A stretch of 64,000 bases of DNA from Marinobacter sp. X15-166B (GCF_001752365.1 NZ_MEIY01000001.1:2473652-2537651), one strand, 5' to 3'; shown: positions 45,572-55,042, counted from the stretch's first letter. The notes: generated by a model not told the origin, from the letters alone. Translations and numbers: made by a program.

Positions 45572-45841
45572 ATGACGCCGGAAACCGTAATCGACATCAT
45601 GCGGGATGCCTTGTGGATGATAGTGATGCTGGCCGGGCTGATCATTACCCCCGGGCTGGTGATCGGGTTGGTGGTCAGTACCTTTCAGGCGGCGACCCAG
45701 ATCAACGAACAAACCCTGAGTTTTTTGCCCCGCCTTATCATCACCCTGCTGGTCATCATATTTGCCGGGCCCTGGATGCTGGGGCAGCTGCTTGACCACG
45801 CCCAGGGGTTGATATCCAGCATACCCTTCCTGATCGGGTAA
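45572..45841 (+). CDS. fliQ: FliQ, export-gate protein
   Basis: An 89-residue two-helix membrane protein: MTPETVIDIMRDALWMIVML at the start and PRLIITLLVIIFAGPWMLGQLLD towards the end, with VVSTFQAATQINEQTLSFLP between. Four copies pack around FliPR. Normal length for the family. Confidence 0.96.
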   Translation: MTPETVIDIMRDALWMIVMLAGLIITPGLVIGLVVSTFQAATQINEQTLSFLPRLIITLLVIIFAGPWMLGQLLDHAQGLISSIPFLIG

Positions 45842-45848
45842 CACCGTC

Positions 45849-46631
45849 ATGGGCGTCGAACTCAGTGCGGATTTGCTGGGCCAGTGGGTGGGCCAATACC
45901 TGTGGCCGCTGTTCCGGCTCGGCAGTTTCATGATGGTGATCCCGTTCATCGGCACCCAGTTGGTGCCTGCGCGGGTGCGACTGGGACTGGCGTTGCTGAT
46001 CACCATTCTGGTGGTGCCGATGATCGGGCCGGTGCCCCAGGTGGACGCGCTCAGCGCGGACGCGGTCATCATTACCCTGCAACAGATCCTGATCGGTGTG
46101 GGGATGGGGTTTGCGCTCACCGCCTTGTTTCAGTTGTTTGTGGTGGCCGGGCAGATGATCGCCATGCAAATGGGGCTGGGCTTTGCGTCCATGGTGGATC
46201 CGACGAATGGCGTCAGCGTGCCGGTTTTGTCCCAGTTGTACAGCATCACCATCACCCTGCTGTATCTGGCCATGAACGGCCATCTGGTGGCTTTTGAGGT
46301 GTTTATCGAAAGTTTCTACACCCTGCCGATCGGATTGGCCGGTCTGGGGCAGATGGGCGCGTGGGATCTGGCCCATCGAATCAGCTGGATTTTTGTGTCG
46401 GCCATGCTGTTGGCGCTGCCGGCGGTGACCGCGGTGCTGATCGTCAACATTTCGTTCGGGGTAATGACCCGGGCGGCGCCGCAGATGAACATTTTTGCCC
46501 TGGGCTTCCCCATCGGGCTCATCTTCGGGCTGTTTTCGATCTGGGTGTTGCACGCCAATTTTGCGCCCCACTTTCAGCTGTACACCGAACAAACCTTTGA
46601 ATTCATGCGGCAGTTGCAGGGGCAGCCCTGA
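45849..46631 (+). CDS. fliR: FliR, export-gate protein
   Basis: A 260-residue membrane protein with six or so helices and the family segments YLWPLFRLGSFMMVIPFIGT, QMGLGFASMVDPTNG and ITRAAPQMNIFALGFP-like FGVMTRAAPQMNIFALGFP. A single copy completes the FliP5-Q4-R1 gate; FlhB docks next. It starts 7 bases after fliQ. Confidence 0.96.
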   Translation: MGVELSADLLGQWVGQYLWPLFRLGSFMMVIPFIGTQLVPARVRLGLALLITILVVPMIGPVPQVDALSADAVIITLQQILIGVGMGFALTALFQLFVVAGQMIAMQMGLGFASMVDPTNGVSVPVLSQLYSITITLLYLAMNGHLVAFEVFIESFYTLPIGLAGLGQMGAWDLAHRISWIFVSAMLLALPAVTAVLIVNISFGVMTRAAPQMNIFALGFPIGLIFGLFSIWVLHANFAPHFQLYTEQTFEFMRQLQGQP

Positions 46632-46663
46632 GGGCGCAGCCGCACATTTGCTGAGGGTGTCCG

Positions 46664-47800
46664 ATGGCCGAAGCCGGCGACGACAGTCAGGAGAAAACCG
46701 AAGAAGCCACCCCCCGACGACTGGAAAAATCACGGGAGGATGGCCAGACCGCGCGTTCCAGAGAACTGGCCACCATGGCGGTCCTGCTGGCCGGTGCCAG
46801 TGGTTTGCTGATATTCGGCGCCATGCTGGGAGAGGCCCTCGAGCGCATCATGCGGTTCAGTTTTTCCTTTGCGCGGGAGCAGGCGTTCGACACCCATTTT
46901 ATGGGGCTGAAGCTGCTGGCGGCAGCACAGGAGGCCGCGCTGGCGCTGGCGCCCTTCATGCTGCTGGTGTTGATCGCTGCCATTGCCGGGTCGATTGGTA
47001 TAGGCGGCTTGTTGTTCAGCGGCAAGGCGATCATGCCAAAGCTGAACCGGATGGACCCGCTCAAAGGGCTCAAGCGGATGTTCTCGACCCGCTCGCTGGT
47101 GGAACTGGTCAAAGCAATCGCCAAGGTGGGGCTGGTGATGGCGGTCGCCATACTGATACTCCGGCTGCGCACGGATGACCTGCTCAGCATTGCCTCGCAG
47201 CCGGCTGTGCCGGCGATGGCGCATGTGGTCACGACCCTTGGCTGGAGTTTCTTTCTGCTGGCCTGTGCCACGGTGGTTATTGCCGCCATCGACGTGCCGT
47301 TCCAGATCTACGACCATCATAAAAAGCTCAGAATGAGCAAGCAGGAAGTCAAGGACGAGTACAAGGACACCGAAGGCAAGCCGGAGGTGAAGGGCCGCAT
47401 TCGTCAACTGCAGCGTGAAATGGCGCAGCGCCGGATGATGCAGGATGTGCCGGGCGCCGACGTGGTCATCACCAACCCGTCCCATTACGCGGTCGCCCTG
47501 AAGTACGACCAGAACACCATGGCGGCGCCCATAGTGGTGGCCAAAGGGGCCGATCAGGTCGCGTTCAAGATTATGGAAATCGCCCGGGAGCACAAGGTGG
47601 ATGTGTTGCGTACGCCGCCGCTGACCCGGGCGGTTTACCACAACACCGACATAGGGGGCGAGATTCCGGACGGTCTGTATATGGCGATAGCCCAGGTGCT
47701 GGCGTACCTGTTTCAGTTGCGCCAATTCCGCCGGGGGCAGGGTGAGAAACCCACCCTGCCGGAATTTCCGATTCCCGGTGACCTGCGCCGTGACCGCTGA
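46664..47800 (+). CDS. flhB: FlhB, export-specificity switch protein with an NPSH cleavage motif
   Basis: A 378-residue protein with an N-terminal four-helix membrane domain and a cytoplasmic autocleavage domain. The cleavage motif is NPSH (Asn271-His274, in VVITNPSHYAVALKYD) rather than the usual NPTH. Asn and Pro, the residues needed for Asn cyclisation, are kept. Cleavage allows the switch from rod-hook to filament export under FliK control. The N-terminus ends its first motif with KTEEATPRRLEKSREDGQ, typical of FlhB. It is the last gene before the convergent uraA, with 24 bases between and no clear terminator. Confidence 0.96.
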   Translation: MAEAGDDSQEKTEEATPRRLEKSREDGQTARSRELATMAVLLAGASGLLIFGAMLGEALERIMRFSFSFAREQAFDTHFMGLKLLAAAQEAALALAPFMLLVLIAAIAGSIGIGGLLFSGKAIMPKLNRMDPLKGLKRMFSTRSLVELVKAIAKVGLVMAVAILILRLRTDDLLSIASQPAVPAMAHVVTTLGWSFFLLACATVVIAAIDVPFQIYDHHKKLRMSKQEVKDEYKDTEGKPEVKGRIRQLQREMAQRRMMQDVPGADVVITNPSHYAVALKYDQNTMAAPIVVAKGADQVAFKIMEIAREHKVDVLRTPPLTRAVYHNTDIGGEIPDGLYMAIAQVLAYLFQLRQFRRGQGEKPTLPEFPIPGDLRRDR

Positions 47801-47824
47801 GCCGGCCGCAGGTCAGCGCGGTAT

Positions 47825-49081
47825 TCAGACGCTGTCGTTCTGGTGAACCGCCTTGCCCCAGGCCTCCCGGTCGCCCGGTAACGACCAGTTCAGGGCAATA
47901 GCGACCACCGCGCACAGCGCAATGCCTTCCATGTGGCCGATGATCATGCCGCCGATGCCAAACACCAGCGTCACCCCGGTGATCACCAGATTGCGCGCGG
48001 CGGACAGATCCACCTGATGACGGATCAGGGTGCTCATTCCAACCACCGCGATCGAGCCAAACAGCAGGCACAGAATGCCCCCCATCACCGGCACCGGAAT
48101 GGTCTGCAAGACCGCCCCGAATTTGCCCACAAAGGCCAGCACAATGGCGGTGAAGGCGGCCCAGATCATCACCTTCGGGTTGAAGTTTTTGGTCAGCATG
48201 ACCGCCCCGGTAACTTCGGAGTAGGTGGTGTTGGGCGGGCCACCCAGCAGCGCCGCCGAACTGGTGGCCAGACCGTCGCCCAGCAGAGTGCGATGCAAAC
48301 CGGGTTTGCTGAGGTAGTTTCTGCCGGTAACGTTACCGATCGCCAGGACGTCACCAATGTGTTCGATTGCCGGTGCGATGGCGACCGGTATCATAAACAG
48401 GATCGCTGACCAGCCGAACGCAGGCGCGACAAAATTGGGCACTGCCAGCCAGGGGGCCTGTTGCACCGGAGTGAAGTCTACAATGCCGGCAACCACCGAC
48501 AGTACATAGCCGGCCACCACGCCAAACATGATGGGCAGCAGCCGGAAGATCCCCTTGAACCAGACGGTGGCGATTACCGTCACCGCCAGGGACACCATCG
48601 CAATGGCCAGCGCCAGAGTTTCAGGCACCAGTACCGCACTGCCGTCTCCGCTGCGCCCGGATGCCATGTGCACCGCCACCGGTGCCAGACTCAGGCCGAT
48701 CACCATGATCACCGGGCCGATCACCACCGGGGGCAGCAGCCGGCTGATGAAACCGGTACCGCGCAGCCGGATGACGCCGCTGAGAATGACATAGAGCACC
48801 CCGGCTGCGACCAGCCCACCGAGGGTCTCTTCCAGCCCGAAGCGGGTTTTTGACGCCAGGATCGGCGCGATGAACGCAAACGATGAGGCCAGGAAGATTG
48901 GAATCTGGCCGCCGGTCACCACCTGGAAAACCAGCGTGCCCATCCCCGCCGTAAACAGCGCAACGTTCGGATCGAGGCCGGTGATCAGCGGCATGAGCAC
49001 CAATGCGCCGAAGGCCACCAGCAGCATTTGTGAACCGGCCAGGGCGTTGCGCCAGTGGGAGTTGTCGGGTACTGCTTGCAT
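47825..49081 (-). CDS. uraA: Uracil permease, NCS2 family
   Basis: A 418-residue membrane protein with about 14 helices and the NCS2 signatures: the substrate glutamate region PVAIAPAIEHIGDVLAIG and the motif LGGPPNTTYSEVTGAV, where UraA of E. coli has closely matching sequence. It imports uracil by proton symport. The start is 2 bases after the upp stop, so the two form a salvage operon placed on the minus strand in the middle of the flagellar cluster. Confidence 0.93.
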   Translation of the reverse strand: MQAVPDNSHWRNALAGSQMLLVAFGALVLMPLITGLDPNVALFTAGMGTLVFQVVTGGQIPIFLASSFAFIAPILASKTRFGLEETLGGLVAAGVLYVILSGVIRLRGTGFISRLLPPVVIGPVIMVIGLSLAPVAVHMASGRSGDGSAVLVPETLALAIAMVSLAVTVIATVWFKGIFRLLPIMFGVVAGYVLSVVAGIVDFTPVQQAPWLAVPNFVAPAFGWSAILFMIPVAIAPAIEHIGDVLAIGNVTGRNYLSKPGLHRTLLGDGLATSSAALLGGPPNTTYSEVTGAVMLTKNFNPKVMIWAAFTAIVLAFVGKFGAVLQTIPVPVMGGILCLLFGSIAVVGMSTLIRHQVDLSAARNLVITGVTLVFGIGGMIIGHMEGIALCAVVAIALNWSLPGDREAWGKAVHQNDSV

Positions 49082-49083
49082 GT

Positions 49084-49722
49084 TTAGTTGTCCTTTTGCT
49101 TGGTGCCGAATATTTTGTCGCCGGCGTCACCAAGCCCCGGAAGAATGTAGCTTTTGTCGTTCAGACCCTGGTCGATCGACGCGGTGTAGATGGACACATC
49201 CGGGTGAGCTTCCAGAACTTTCTGGATCCCTTCCGGTGCGGCCACCAGGATCAGCGCACGAATTTCGGTGCTGCCGGCTTTTTTCAGTAGATCGATGGTG
49301 GCGATCAGCGAGTTGCCGGTGGCCAGCATGGGATCAACGATGATGGCCATGCGCTGGTCGAGCTCACCCACGAGTTTTTCCAGATAGGTGCTGGCTTCGA
49401 GGGTCTCCTCGTTGCGTACCTGGCCCACCACACTGACCCGGGCGCTGGGGATCAGGCTGAGCACCCCGTCCAGCATGCCCAGACCCGCACGCAGAATCGG
49501 GACAACCGTGACCTTCTTGCCGGAAATTTGTTCAATGGTGACCGGGCCTGCCCAGCCGTCAATGGTCTGCTCGTGCAGCGAAAAGTCCTTGGTGGCTTCA
49601 TAGGTCAGCAATGCGGCCAGTTCCTGAGCCAGCTCGCGGAAGTTTTTGGTGCTGATTTCGCGGCGGCGCATCAGTCCCAGTTTATGGCGGATCAGCGGGT
49701 GTCGAACCTCGTGAATGGGCAT
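49084..49722 (-). CDS. upp: Uracil phosphoribosyltransferase
   Basis: A 212-residue enzyme converting uracil and PRPP to UMP. It has the family start [19 protein letters not shown], the PRPP-binding loop [12 protein letters not shown], and the uracil-binding C-terminus [16 protein letters not shown]. The ATG at 49722 follows GAAGGT; a longer frame to 49761 is not supported. It is transcribed away from flhA, so 49723-49926 carries two divergent promoters. Confidence 0.96.
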   Translation of the reverse strand: MPIHEVRHPLIRHKLGLMRRREISTKNFRELAQELAALLTYEATKDFSLHEQTIDGWAGPVTIEQISGKKVTVVPILRAGLGMLDGVLSLIPSARVSVVGQVRNEETLEASTYLEKLVGELDQRMAIIVDPMLATGNSLIATIDLLKKAGSTEIRALILVAAPEGIQKVLEAHPDVSIYTASIDQGLNDKSYILPGLGDAGDKIFGTKQKDN

Positions 49723-49828
49723 GGGGTTACCTTCTATAGGATCAGTTGTCAGTGGGCGCAAAATATCCAGCGCAAGGATAGCGTATATGGGCGTTGACGT
49801 CAGGCGCTCATTGATTGATTTTCAAGAC

Positions 49829-49844
49829 TGGTACAGATCTTGCG
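49829..49844 (+). promoter_or_regulatory. Sigma-54 promoter of the flhA operon
   Basis: TGGTACAGATCTTGCG: GG at 49830-49831 and GC at 49842-49843, exact spacing. It lies about 85 bases before flhA. It explains how flhA-flhF-fleN-fliA can be expressed even though uraA-upp separates them from flhB. Confidence 0.88.
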
Positions 49845-49926
49845 CTAATTCCCCCGGCAAGCGCGAAAGCGTCAAAATACCAACCCGATCCCGCAAGGGA
49901 GGGTGGCATGGGGAGTGAATGCTGGC

Positions 49927-52095
49927 ATGGATCGAGTGTCAATGTTGAATAACGTCAAATTCTTGACTCAGGGGAGTCTGGGGGTCCCGCTGCTGCTGAT
50001 GGCTTTGCTGGGCATGATGATCCTGCCGGTGCCTGCGTTTCTGCTGGATGTGCTGTTCACCTTCAACATAACCCTGTCCATTGTGATCCTGCTGGTGTGT
50101 GTCTACGCCCTTAGGCCCATGGAATTTGCGGCGTTTCCCACGGTGCTGCTGGTGGCCACCCTGTTGCGGTTGGCGCTGAACGTGGCGTCAACCCGGGTGG
50201 TGTTGCTGCACGGGCACGAGGGCGGCGACGCTGCCGGGAAAGTGATCGAGTCGTTTGGTGCGGTGCTGATTGGCGGAAACTACGCCGTCGGTCTGGTGGT
50301 GTTTGCCATTCTGATGATCATTAACTTTCTGGTGGTGACCAAGGGGGCCGGACGGGTCTCGGAAGTGAGCGCCCGCTTTACCCTGGACGCCATGCCGGGC
50401 AAGCAGATGGCCATCGATGCCGATCTGAATGCGGGGCTGATCGGTCAGGACGATGCCCGTGCCCGGCGGGAAGAGGTTGCCCAGGAGGCTGACTTCTACG
50501 GTTCCATGGACGGCGCCAGCAAATTTGTGAAAGGCGATGCGGTGGCTGGGCTGCTGATCCTGGCCATCAATATCATTGGCGGGGTTGCCATCGGTATGCT
50601 GCAGCACGGGCTGGCGTTTGGCACCGCGATGCAGAATTACGCCCTGCTGACGATCGGCGACGGACTCGTCGCCCAGATTCCGTCGCTGCTGCTGTCCACC
50701 TCGGCGGCTATCATGGTCACCCGGGTAACCGTGTCCCAGGACATGGGCGGTCAGATTCTGCAGCAAATGTTCACCGCCCCACGGGCGTTGGCGATTGCAG
50801 CAGGCATTTTAATCCTGCTGGGGCTTATTCCGGGCATGCCGCACCTGGCCTTTCTGGGGCTGGGGGGGCTGGCTGCCGGGGCTGCCTACCTGATCTGGAA
50901 GCGTGACCGGCAAACGGTGGAAACCGGTGCGGTCTTCCCGGCCCGGGGAGGTGCCCCCCGGGCGTCTGCGGGCGGTCAGGAGTTGCCGGGGGCGACCGGT
51001 GAGGACGGCGCCCTGTTGTCGGCGCCCCAGGAAACCCGGGAGTTAGGTTGGGACGACGTACCGACGGTGGACATTGTCGGTCTGGAGGTGGGGTATCGGC
51101 TGATCCCTCTGGTGGATAAAACCCAGGGCGGCCAGTTGCTGACGCGCATCAAGGGGGTGCGCAAGAAGCTGTCGCAGGATTTGGGTTTTCTGATGCCGTC
51201 GGTGCACATTCGCGACAATCTGGATCTGATGCCCAACGTCTATCGCATCACCTTGATGGGGGTCACCATTGCCGAAGCGGAAATTCATCCGGACCGGGAG
51301 TTGGCCATCGACCCGGGGCAGGTGTTCGGGAAAGTTGAAGGGATTGAAGGCAAGGATCCGGCGTTCGGGCTGGATGCGTGCTGGATCGAAGAGGACAAAA
51401 AGGACCAGGCCCAGACCCTTGGGTATACGGTGGTGGACGCCAGCACTGTGGTGGCGACCCATCTCAACCAGATACTGCAAAAACACGCTCACGAGCTGTT
51501 GGGCCATGAAGAGGTGCAGCAGTGGTTGGATCAACTGGAGAGAATCTCGCCGAAACTCGCCGAGGAACTGGTACCCGCGACGGTCACCATCAGCCTGCTG
51601 TTACGCGTGCTCCAGAATCTGTTGCAGGAAGAGGTACCGATCCGGGATATGCGCTCGATTGCCGAGGCGATGGTGAATATCCATCCCCGTAGCCAGGACC
51701 CCAAAGTGCTGACCGTAGCCGCCCGCCAGGCGTTAAAACGCATGATCGTGCAGAGCATCTGTGGCGATGACGCGGAAATACCGGTCATCACCCTGGATCC
51801 GGAGTTGGAACAGTTGTTGCTTCAGTCAGTGCAACAGAGTCAACAATCCGGCGGCCACGAGGATATCGGTCTGGTGCTCGAGCCCAATATGGTCGAAAAA
51901 CTGCAGCGGTCGTTGCAGGACAGCGTGCAGCGGCAGGAAATGATGGGTAAGCCGGCGATACTGCTGGTTTCGGCACCGCTGCGCCCGGTGCTGGCCAGGT
52001 TCGCCAGTTACGGTGTGGATCGCTTGCACGTCCTGTCGTACCAGGAAGTGCCGGACAACAAGCAAATTACGATAGTAGCGTCGGTGGGGCAGTGA
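49927..52095 (+). CDS. flhA: FlhA, export-gate protein
   Basis: A 722-residue protein with eight N-terminal membrane helices including the FHIPEP signature region (RLALNVASTRVVLLHGHE) and the conserved charged loop (GRVSEVSARFTLDAMPGKQMA). The C-terminal cytoplasmic domain (about 370-700) forms the nonameric substrate-docking ring. The start is uncertain: the ATG at 49927 gives MDRVSMLNNV, while GTG codons at 49903 and 49915 lie nearer the AAGGGAGG sequence and would add up to eight residues. First gene after its own sigma-54 promoter. Confidence 0.96.
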   Translation: MDRVSMLNNVKFLTQGSLGVPLLLMALLGMMILPVPAFLLDVLFTFNITLSIVILLVCVYALRPMEFAAFPTVLLVATLLRLALNVASTRVVLLHGHEGGDAAGKVIESFGAVLIGGNYAVGLVVFAILMIINFLVVTKGAGRVSEVSARFTLDAMPGKQMAIDADLNAGLIGQDDARARREEVAQEADFYGSMDGASKFVKGDAVAGLLILAINIIGGVAIGMLQHGLAFGTAMQNYALLTIGDGLVAQIPSLLLSTSAAIMVTRVTVSQDMGGQILQQMFTAPRALAIAAGILILLGLIPGMPHLAFLGLGGLAAGAAYLIWKRDRQTVETGAVFPARGGAPRASAGGQELPGATGEDGALLSAPQETRELGWDDVPTVDIVGLEVGYRLIPLVDKTQGGQLLTRIKGVRKKLSQDLGFLMPSVHIRDNLDLMPNVYRITLMGVTIAEAEIHPDRELAIDPGQVFGKVEGIEGKDPAFGLDACWIEEDKKDQAQTLGYTVVDASTVVATHLNQILQKHAHELLGHEEVQQWLDQLERISPKLAEELVPATVTISLLLRVLQNLLQEEVPIRDMRSIAEAMVNIHPRSQDPKVLTVAARQALKRMIVQSICGDDAEIPVITLDPELEQLLLQSVQQSQQSGGHEDIGLVLEPNMVEKLQRSLQDSVQRQEMMGKPAILLVSAPLRPVLARFASYGVDRLHVLSYQEVPDNKQITIVASVGQ

Positions 52096-52154
52096 CCCTA
52101 CAGACGCAACGGTAAATCAGGTGGCGGCGTGAGCCGGTATCGGTGGAGGAAGAG

Positions 52155-53393
52155 ATGAAAGTCAAACGGTTCTTTGCAGCGAGCATGGCAGAAGCGCTCA
52201 AGCAGGTTCGGGCAGAAATGGGGCCGGATGCGGTCATCCTCTCCAATCGCAAAGTAGACGATGGCGTTGAAATTGTGACGGCGCTGGATTACGACGAGAA
52301 TATGGCGCGTCAGCGGTTGGGGGAGGCAGGGCTTGCCGCACCTAACGGTGCGCGTCTGGCCGAATTGCAGGCTGAGCAGCATCGCCGCCTCGAACAGGAA
52401 TTGGGGCGTTCCCGGGAGCGCATTCTGGAGGTGCGCGAAAGACGCGCGGGGGAGGTCGCTGCGGAAGGTAGTGCCAGGGTTGAGGCGGGGGGTGCCCGTA
52501 CCGACGAGCTGGCCATGATGCGGGCGGAGATCAGTTCCCTGCGGGACCTGGTGCAGGGTCAGACTGCGGTTGCTGCAGCGGCAGCGCCGGTGGGTGCGGT
52601 GCAGCAGCGGCTGGTGGAACGCTTGCAGGAGTTCGGGTTGAGCACCACTTTGGCCGAGGCTATCGCCGCTAACCAGGGAGGCCGGCGTCTGGAAGACGGC
52701 TGGAAACAGGCGCTCAAGACCCTGGCGGCCGGCGTGAAAACGCCACGGACGGAATGGATGGAGACCGGTGGGGTGTACGCGCTGGTGGGGCCGACCGGCT
52801 CGGGGAAAACCACCACCATCGGCAAACTGGCGGCGCGCTACGTGTTGGAGCACGGTGCTGACTCGCTGGCCCTGGTTACCACCGACCGGTATCGTATCGC
52901 TGCCCATGAGCAGCTGTTTGTGTTTGGCCGGATTCTGAATGTGCCGGTGCGGGTTGTCGACGACAGCCATTCACTGGATGCGATTCTTGATGAATTGTCC
53001 GATCGCCACCTGGTGCTGATTGACACTGCGGGATTGACGCCTTCGGATAAGGGGTATCAGGAGCAGCTGACCGAGCTGGCGCAAAGTCGTCACGGCGTCC
53101 GCTCCCATTTGGTGGTGGCGGCCACCAGTCAGGCGCGCATCATGAAATCTGTTTGGCATTGTTATAAGATAACCAACCTCGCAGGCTGTGTATTAACCAA
53201 GCTTGATGAAGCACTTACGCTGGGCGAGGCGCTCGGTTTTGCCGTAGAGACGTCTCTGCCGGTGGCCTATTATACCGACGGCCAGAAAATCCCCGACGAT
53301 CTTCATCCCGCCAGTGCGGTGTCACTGGTGCGACAGGCAGTGGGTCGCGTAAAGCAGATGCGGCAGCAGCAAATAATGGCGGAGGGCGCGTGA
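52155..53393 (+). CDS. flhF: FlhF, SRP-family GTPase for flagellar placement
   Basis: A 412-residue protein that sets the polar site of the flagellum. It has an N-terminal basic segment (MKVKRFFAASMAEALKQVR), a variable linker and a C-terminal SRP-GTPase NG domain: G1 GPTGSGKTTTIGKLA, DRYRIAAHEQL, G3 LIDTAGLTPSD and G4 TKLDEA. GGAGGAAGAG precedes the ATG at 52155, deciding it over the GTG at 52143. It works with FleN downstream. Confidence 0.95.
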   Translation: MKVKRFFAASMAEALKQVRAEMGPDAVILSNRKVDDGVEIVTALDYDENMARQRLGEAGLAAPNGARLAELQAEQHRRLEQELGRSRERILEVRERRAGEVAAEGSARVEAGGARTDELAMMRAEISSLRDLVQGQTAVAAAAAPVGAVQQRLVERLQEFGLSTTLAEAIAANQGGRRLEDGWKQALKTLAAGVKTPRTEWMETGGVYALVGPTGSGKTTTIGKLAARYVLEHGADSLALVTTDRYRIAAHEQLFVFGRILNVPVRVVDDSHSLDAILDELSDRHLVLIDTAGLTPSDKGYQEQLTELAQSRHGVRSHLVVAATSQARIMKSVWHCYKITNLAGCVLTKLDEALTLGEALGFAVETSLPVAYYTDGQKIPDDLHPASAVSLVRQAVGRVKQMRQQQIMAEGA

Positions 53394-53461
53394 ACGCGGC
53401 CCGGGAATACATTCTGGCGTCCCGCTGGGCGGGCGTCAGCGACTATATCGCAAGAGATTAA
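53390..53461 (+). CDS. Possible 23-residue peptide between flhF and fleN
   Basis: A GTG at 53390 overlaps the flhF stop (GTGA) and is preceded by GGAGGGC at ideal spacing. The frame runs 23 codons, starting MNAAREYILASRW and ending DYIARD, with stop at 53459-53461, 6 bases before the fleN ATG. It may be translated only to couple flhF and fleN, or be a true microprotein, or be chance. I do not recognise it. Confidence 0.35.
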   Translation: MNAAREYILASRWAGVSDYIARD

Positions 53462-53467
53462 TTGGGT

Positions 53468-54280
53468 ATGGGTAAATCACGTCCTGTGCAGGTGATTGCA
53501 GTGTCCGGCGGCAAGGGTGGCGTTGGCAAGAGTAATGTGTCCGTCAATCTTGGTATTGCGCTGGCCCAGATGGGGCGCCGGGTGGTGTTGCTGGACGCGG
53601 ATCTGGGGTTGGCAAACCTGGATGTGTTGCTGGGGCTCACGGCCAGGCGCAACCTGGCGGATGTACTCGCCGGTGAGTGCAGCCTGAGCGAGGTGCTGGT
53701 GGACGGGCCGGGTGGTATCAAGGTGGTGCCCGCGTCGTCTGGCACCCAGAGAATGACCCAGTTGAGCGCCATGGAACATGCCGGTCTGATCAACGCCTTC
53801 AGCGAACTGAGTGATCAGATCGATGTGCTGATCATTGATACCGCCGCCGGAATCAACGAGTCGGTGGTCAGTTTTTTACGAGCGGCTCAGGAGGTGTTGC
53901 TGGTGGTGTGTGATGAACCCACCTCCATCACCGATGCCTATGCCCTGATCAAGCTGATGGAGCGGGATTACGCGGTAGACCGTTTCCGGGTGCTGGCCAA
54001 CCAGGTGCGCAGCGACGCCGAGGGGCGTCAGTTATTTGCCAAGCTGGCCCGGGTCACTGAGCGGTTCCTTGACGTTGCCTTGCAATACGAGGGGCACGTG
54101 CCCTATGACGAGGCGGTCAAAAAGTCGGTTCAGCGGCAGCGGGCGGTCATCGACGCTTACCCCCGCGCTCCGGCGTCTCTCGCCCTCAAGGAATTGGCTG
54201 CAAACGTGGATCGCTGGCCCCCCTTGTCCGCGCCGCGGGGCCATCTGGAGTTTTTTGTCGAGCGGCTCGTGGGTGTTTGA
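53468..54280 (+). CDS. fleN: FleN (FlhG), MinD-like ATPase limiting flagellar number
   Basis: A 270-residue ParA/MinD-family ATPase with deviant Walker A SGGKGGVGKSNVSVN, LLDADLGLANLDVLLGL and DTAAGINESVVSFL. It antagonises FleQ by binding its AAA+ domain and, with FlhF, limits the cell to a single polar flagellum. The ATG at 53468 is preferred; a TTG at 53462 is in frame. FliA starts 18 bases after. Confidence 0.95.
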   Translation: MGKSRPVQVIAVSGGKGGVGKSNVSVNLGIALAQMGRRVVLLDADLGLANLDVLLGLTARRNLADVLAGECSLSEVLVDGPGGIKVVPASSGTQRMTQLSAMEHAGLINAFSELSDQIDVLIIDTAAGINESVVSFLRAAQEVLLVVCDEPTSITDAYALIKLMERDYAVDRFRVLANQVRSDAEGRQLFAKLARVTERFLDVALQYEGHVPYDEAVKKSVQRQRAVIDAYPRAPASLALKELAANVDRWPPLSAPRGHLEFFVERLVGV

Positions 54281-54298
54281 GGTGGGCGAGCGGGATAC

Positions 54299-55042
54299 AT
54301 GACTTTGACAACCAGTCCTGATGTGTATCAGCGGACAGGGGCACAGCAAACCCGCCAACTGGTGGAGCAGCATGCCGCGCTGGTCAAGAAAATAGCCCTC
54401 CATATTCTAGGGCGGCTACCCGACTCCGTGCAGCTGGATGACCTCGTGCAGGCCGGTATGGTAGGGCTGTTGGAGGCCGCCCAGAAATACCAGGCCAACA
54501 AGGGCGCGTCTTTCGAGACCTATGCCGGCATTCGCATTCGCGGGGCCATTATCGACGAAATGCGCCGGGGCGACTGGGTACCCCGTTCCGTGCACCGGAA
54601 CGCCCGGCGGGTCGCCGGCGCCATCAAGGCGGTCGAAGACCGTCACGGACGGGAAGCGCAAGTCTCTGAGGTGGCCGACGAGCTGGGTATGACGCTCGAT
54701 GAGTACCACGCCTGCCTGAACGACGCCAGCAGTGGTCGCCTGTTCAGCCTTGACGAGCTCAATGAATCGGGCGAGCTGCCGATAGAAGAATCAGACGGTG
54801 AAGATAATCCGCTGCGGGCCCTGGCGGCAGGTTCGTTTCGCAAGAGCCTGGCACAGGCCATTACCGAGCTGTCCGAACGGGAACAGCTGGTGCTGAGCCT
54901 GTATTACGATCAAGAGCTGAACCTTAAAGAAATCGGTGCAGTGATCGGCGTGAGTGAGAGCCGGGTCAGTCAGATACACAGTCAGGCTGCCCTGCGGTTG
55001 CGGGCGAGGCTGGCTGACTGGCAGCAACCGAACACCGGTTAA
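54299..55042 (+). CDS. fliA: FliA, flagellar sigma factor (sigma-28)
   Basis: A 247-residue sigma factor with regions 2 (LVKKIALHILGRLPDSVQLD; YAGIRIRGAIIDEMR), 3 (EAQVSEVADELGMTLDEYH) and 4 (LKEIGAVIGVSESRVSQIHS). It transcribes late genes such as flagellin and chemotaxis genes and is held by FlgM until the hook is complete. No flgM is in the window, but the HsbA-like protein at 38406 may act on it. Confidence 0.96.
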   Translation: MTLTTSPDVYQRTGAQQTRQLVEQHAALVKKIALHILGRLPDSVQLDDLVQAGMVGLLEAAQKYQANKGASFETYAGIRIRGAIIDEMRRGDWVPRSVHRNARRVAGAIKAVEDRHGREAQVSEVADELGMTLDEYHACLNDASSGRLFSLDELNESGELPIEESDGEDNPLRALAAGSFRKSLAQAITELSEREQLVLSLYYDQELNLKEIGAVIGVSESRVSQIHSQAALRLRARLADWQQPNTG

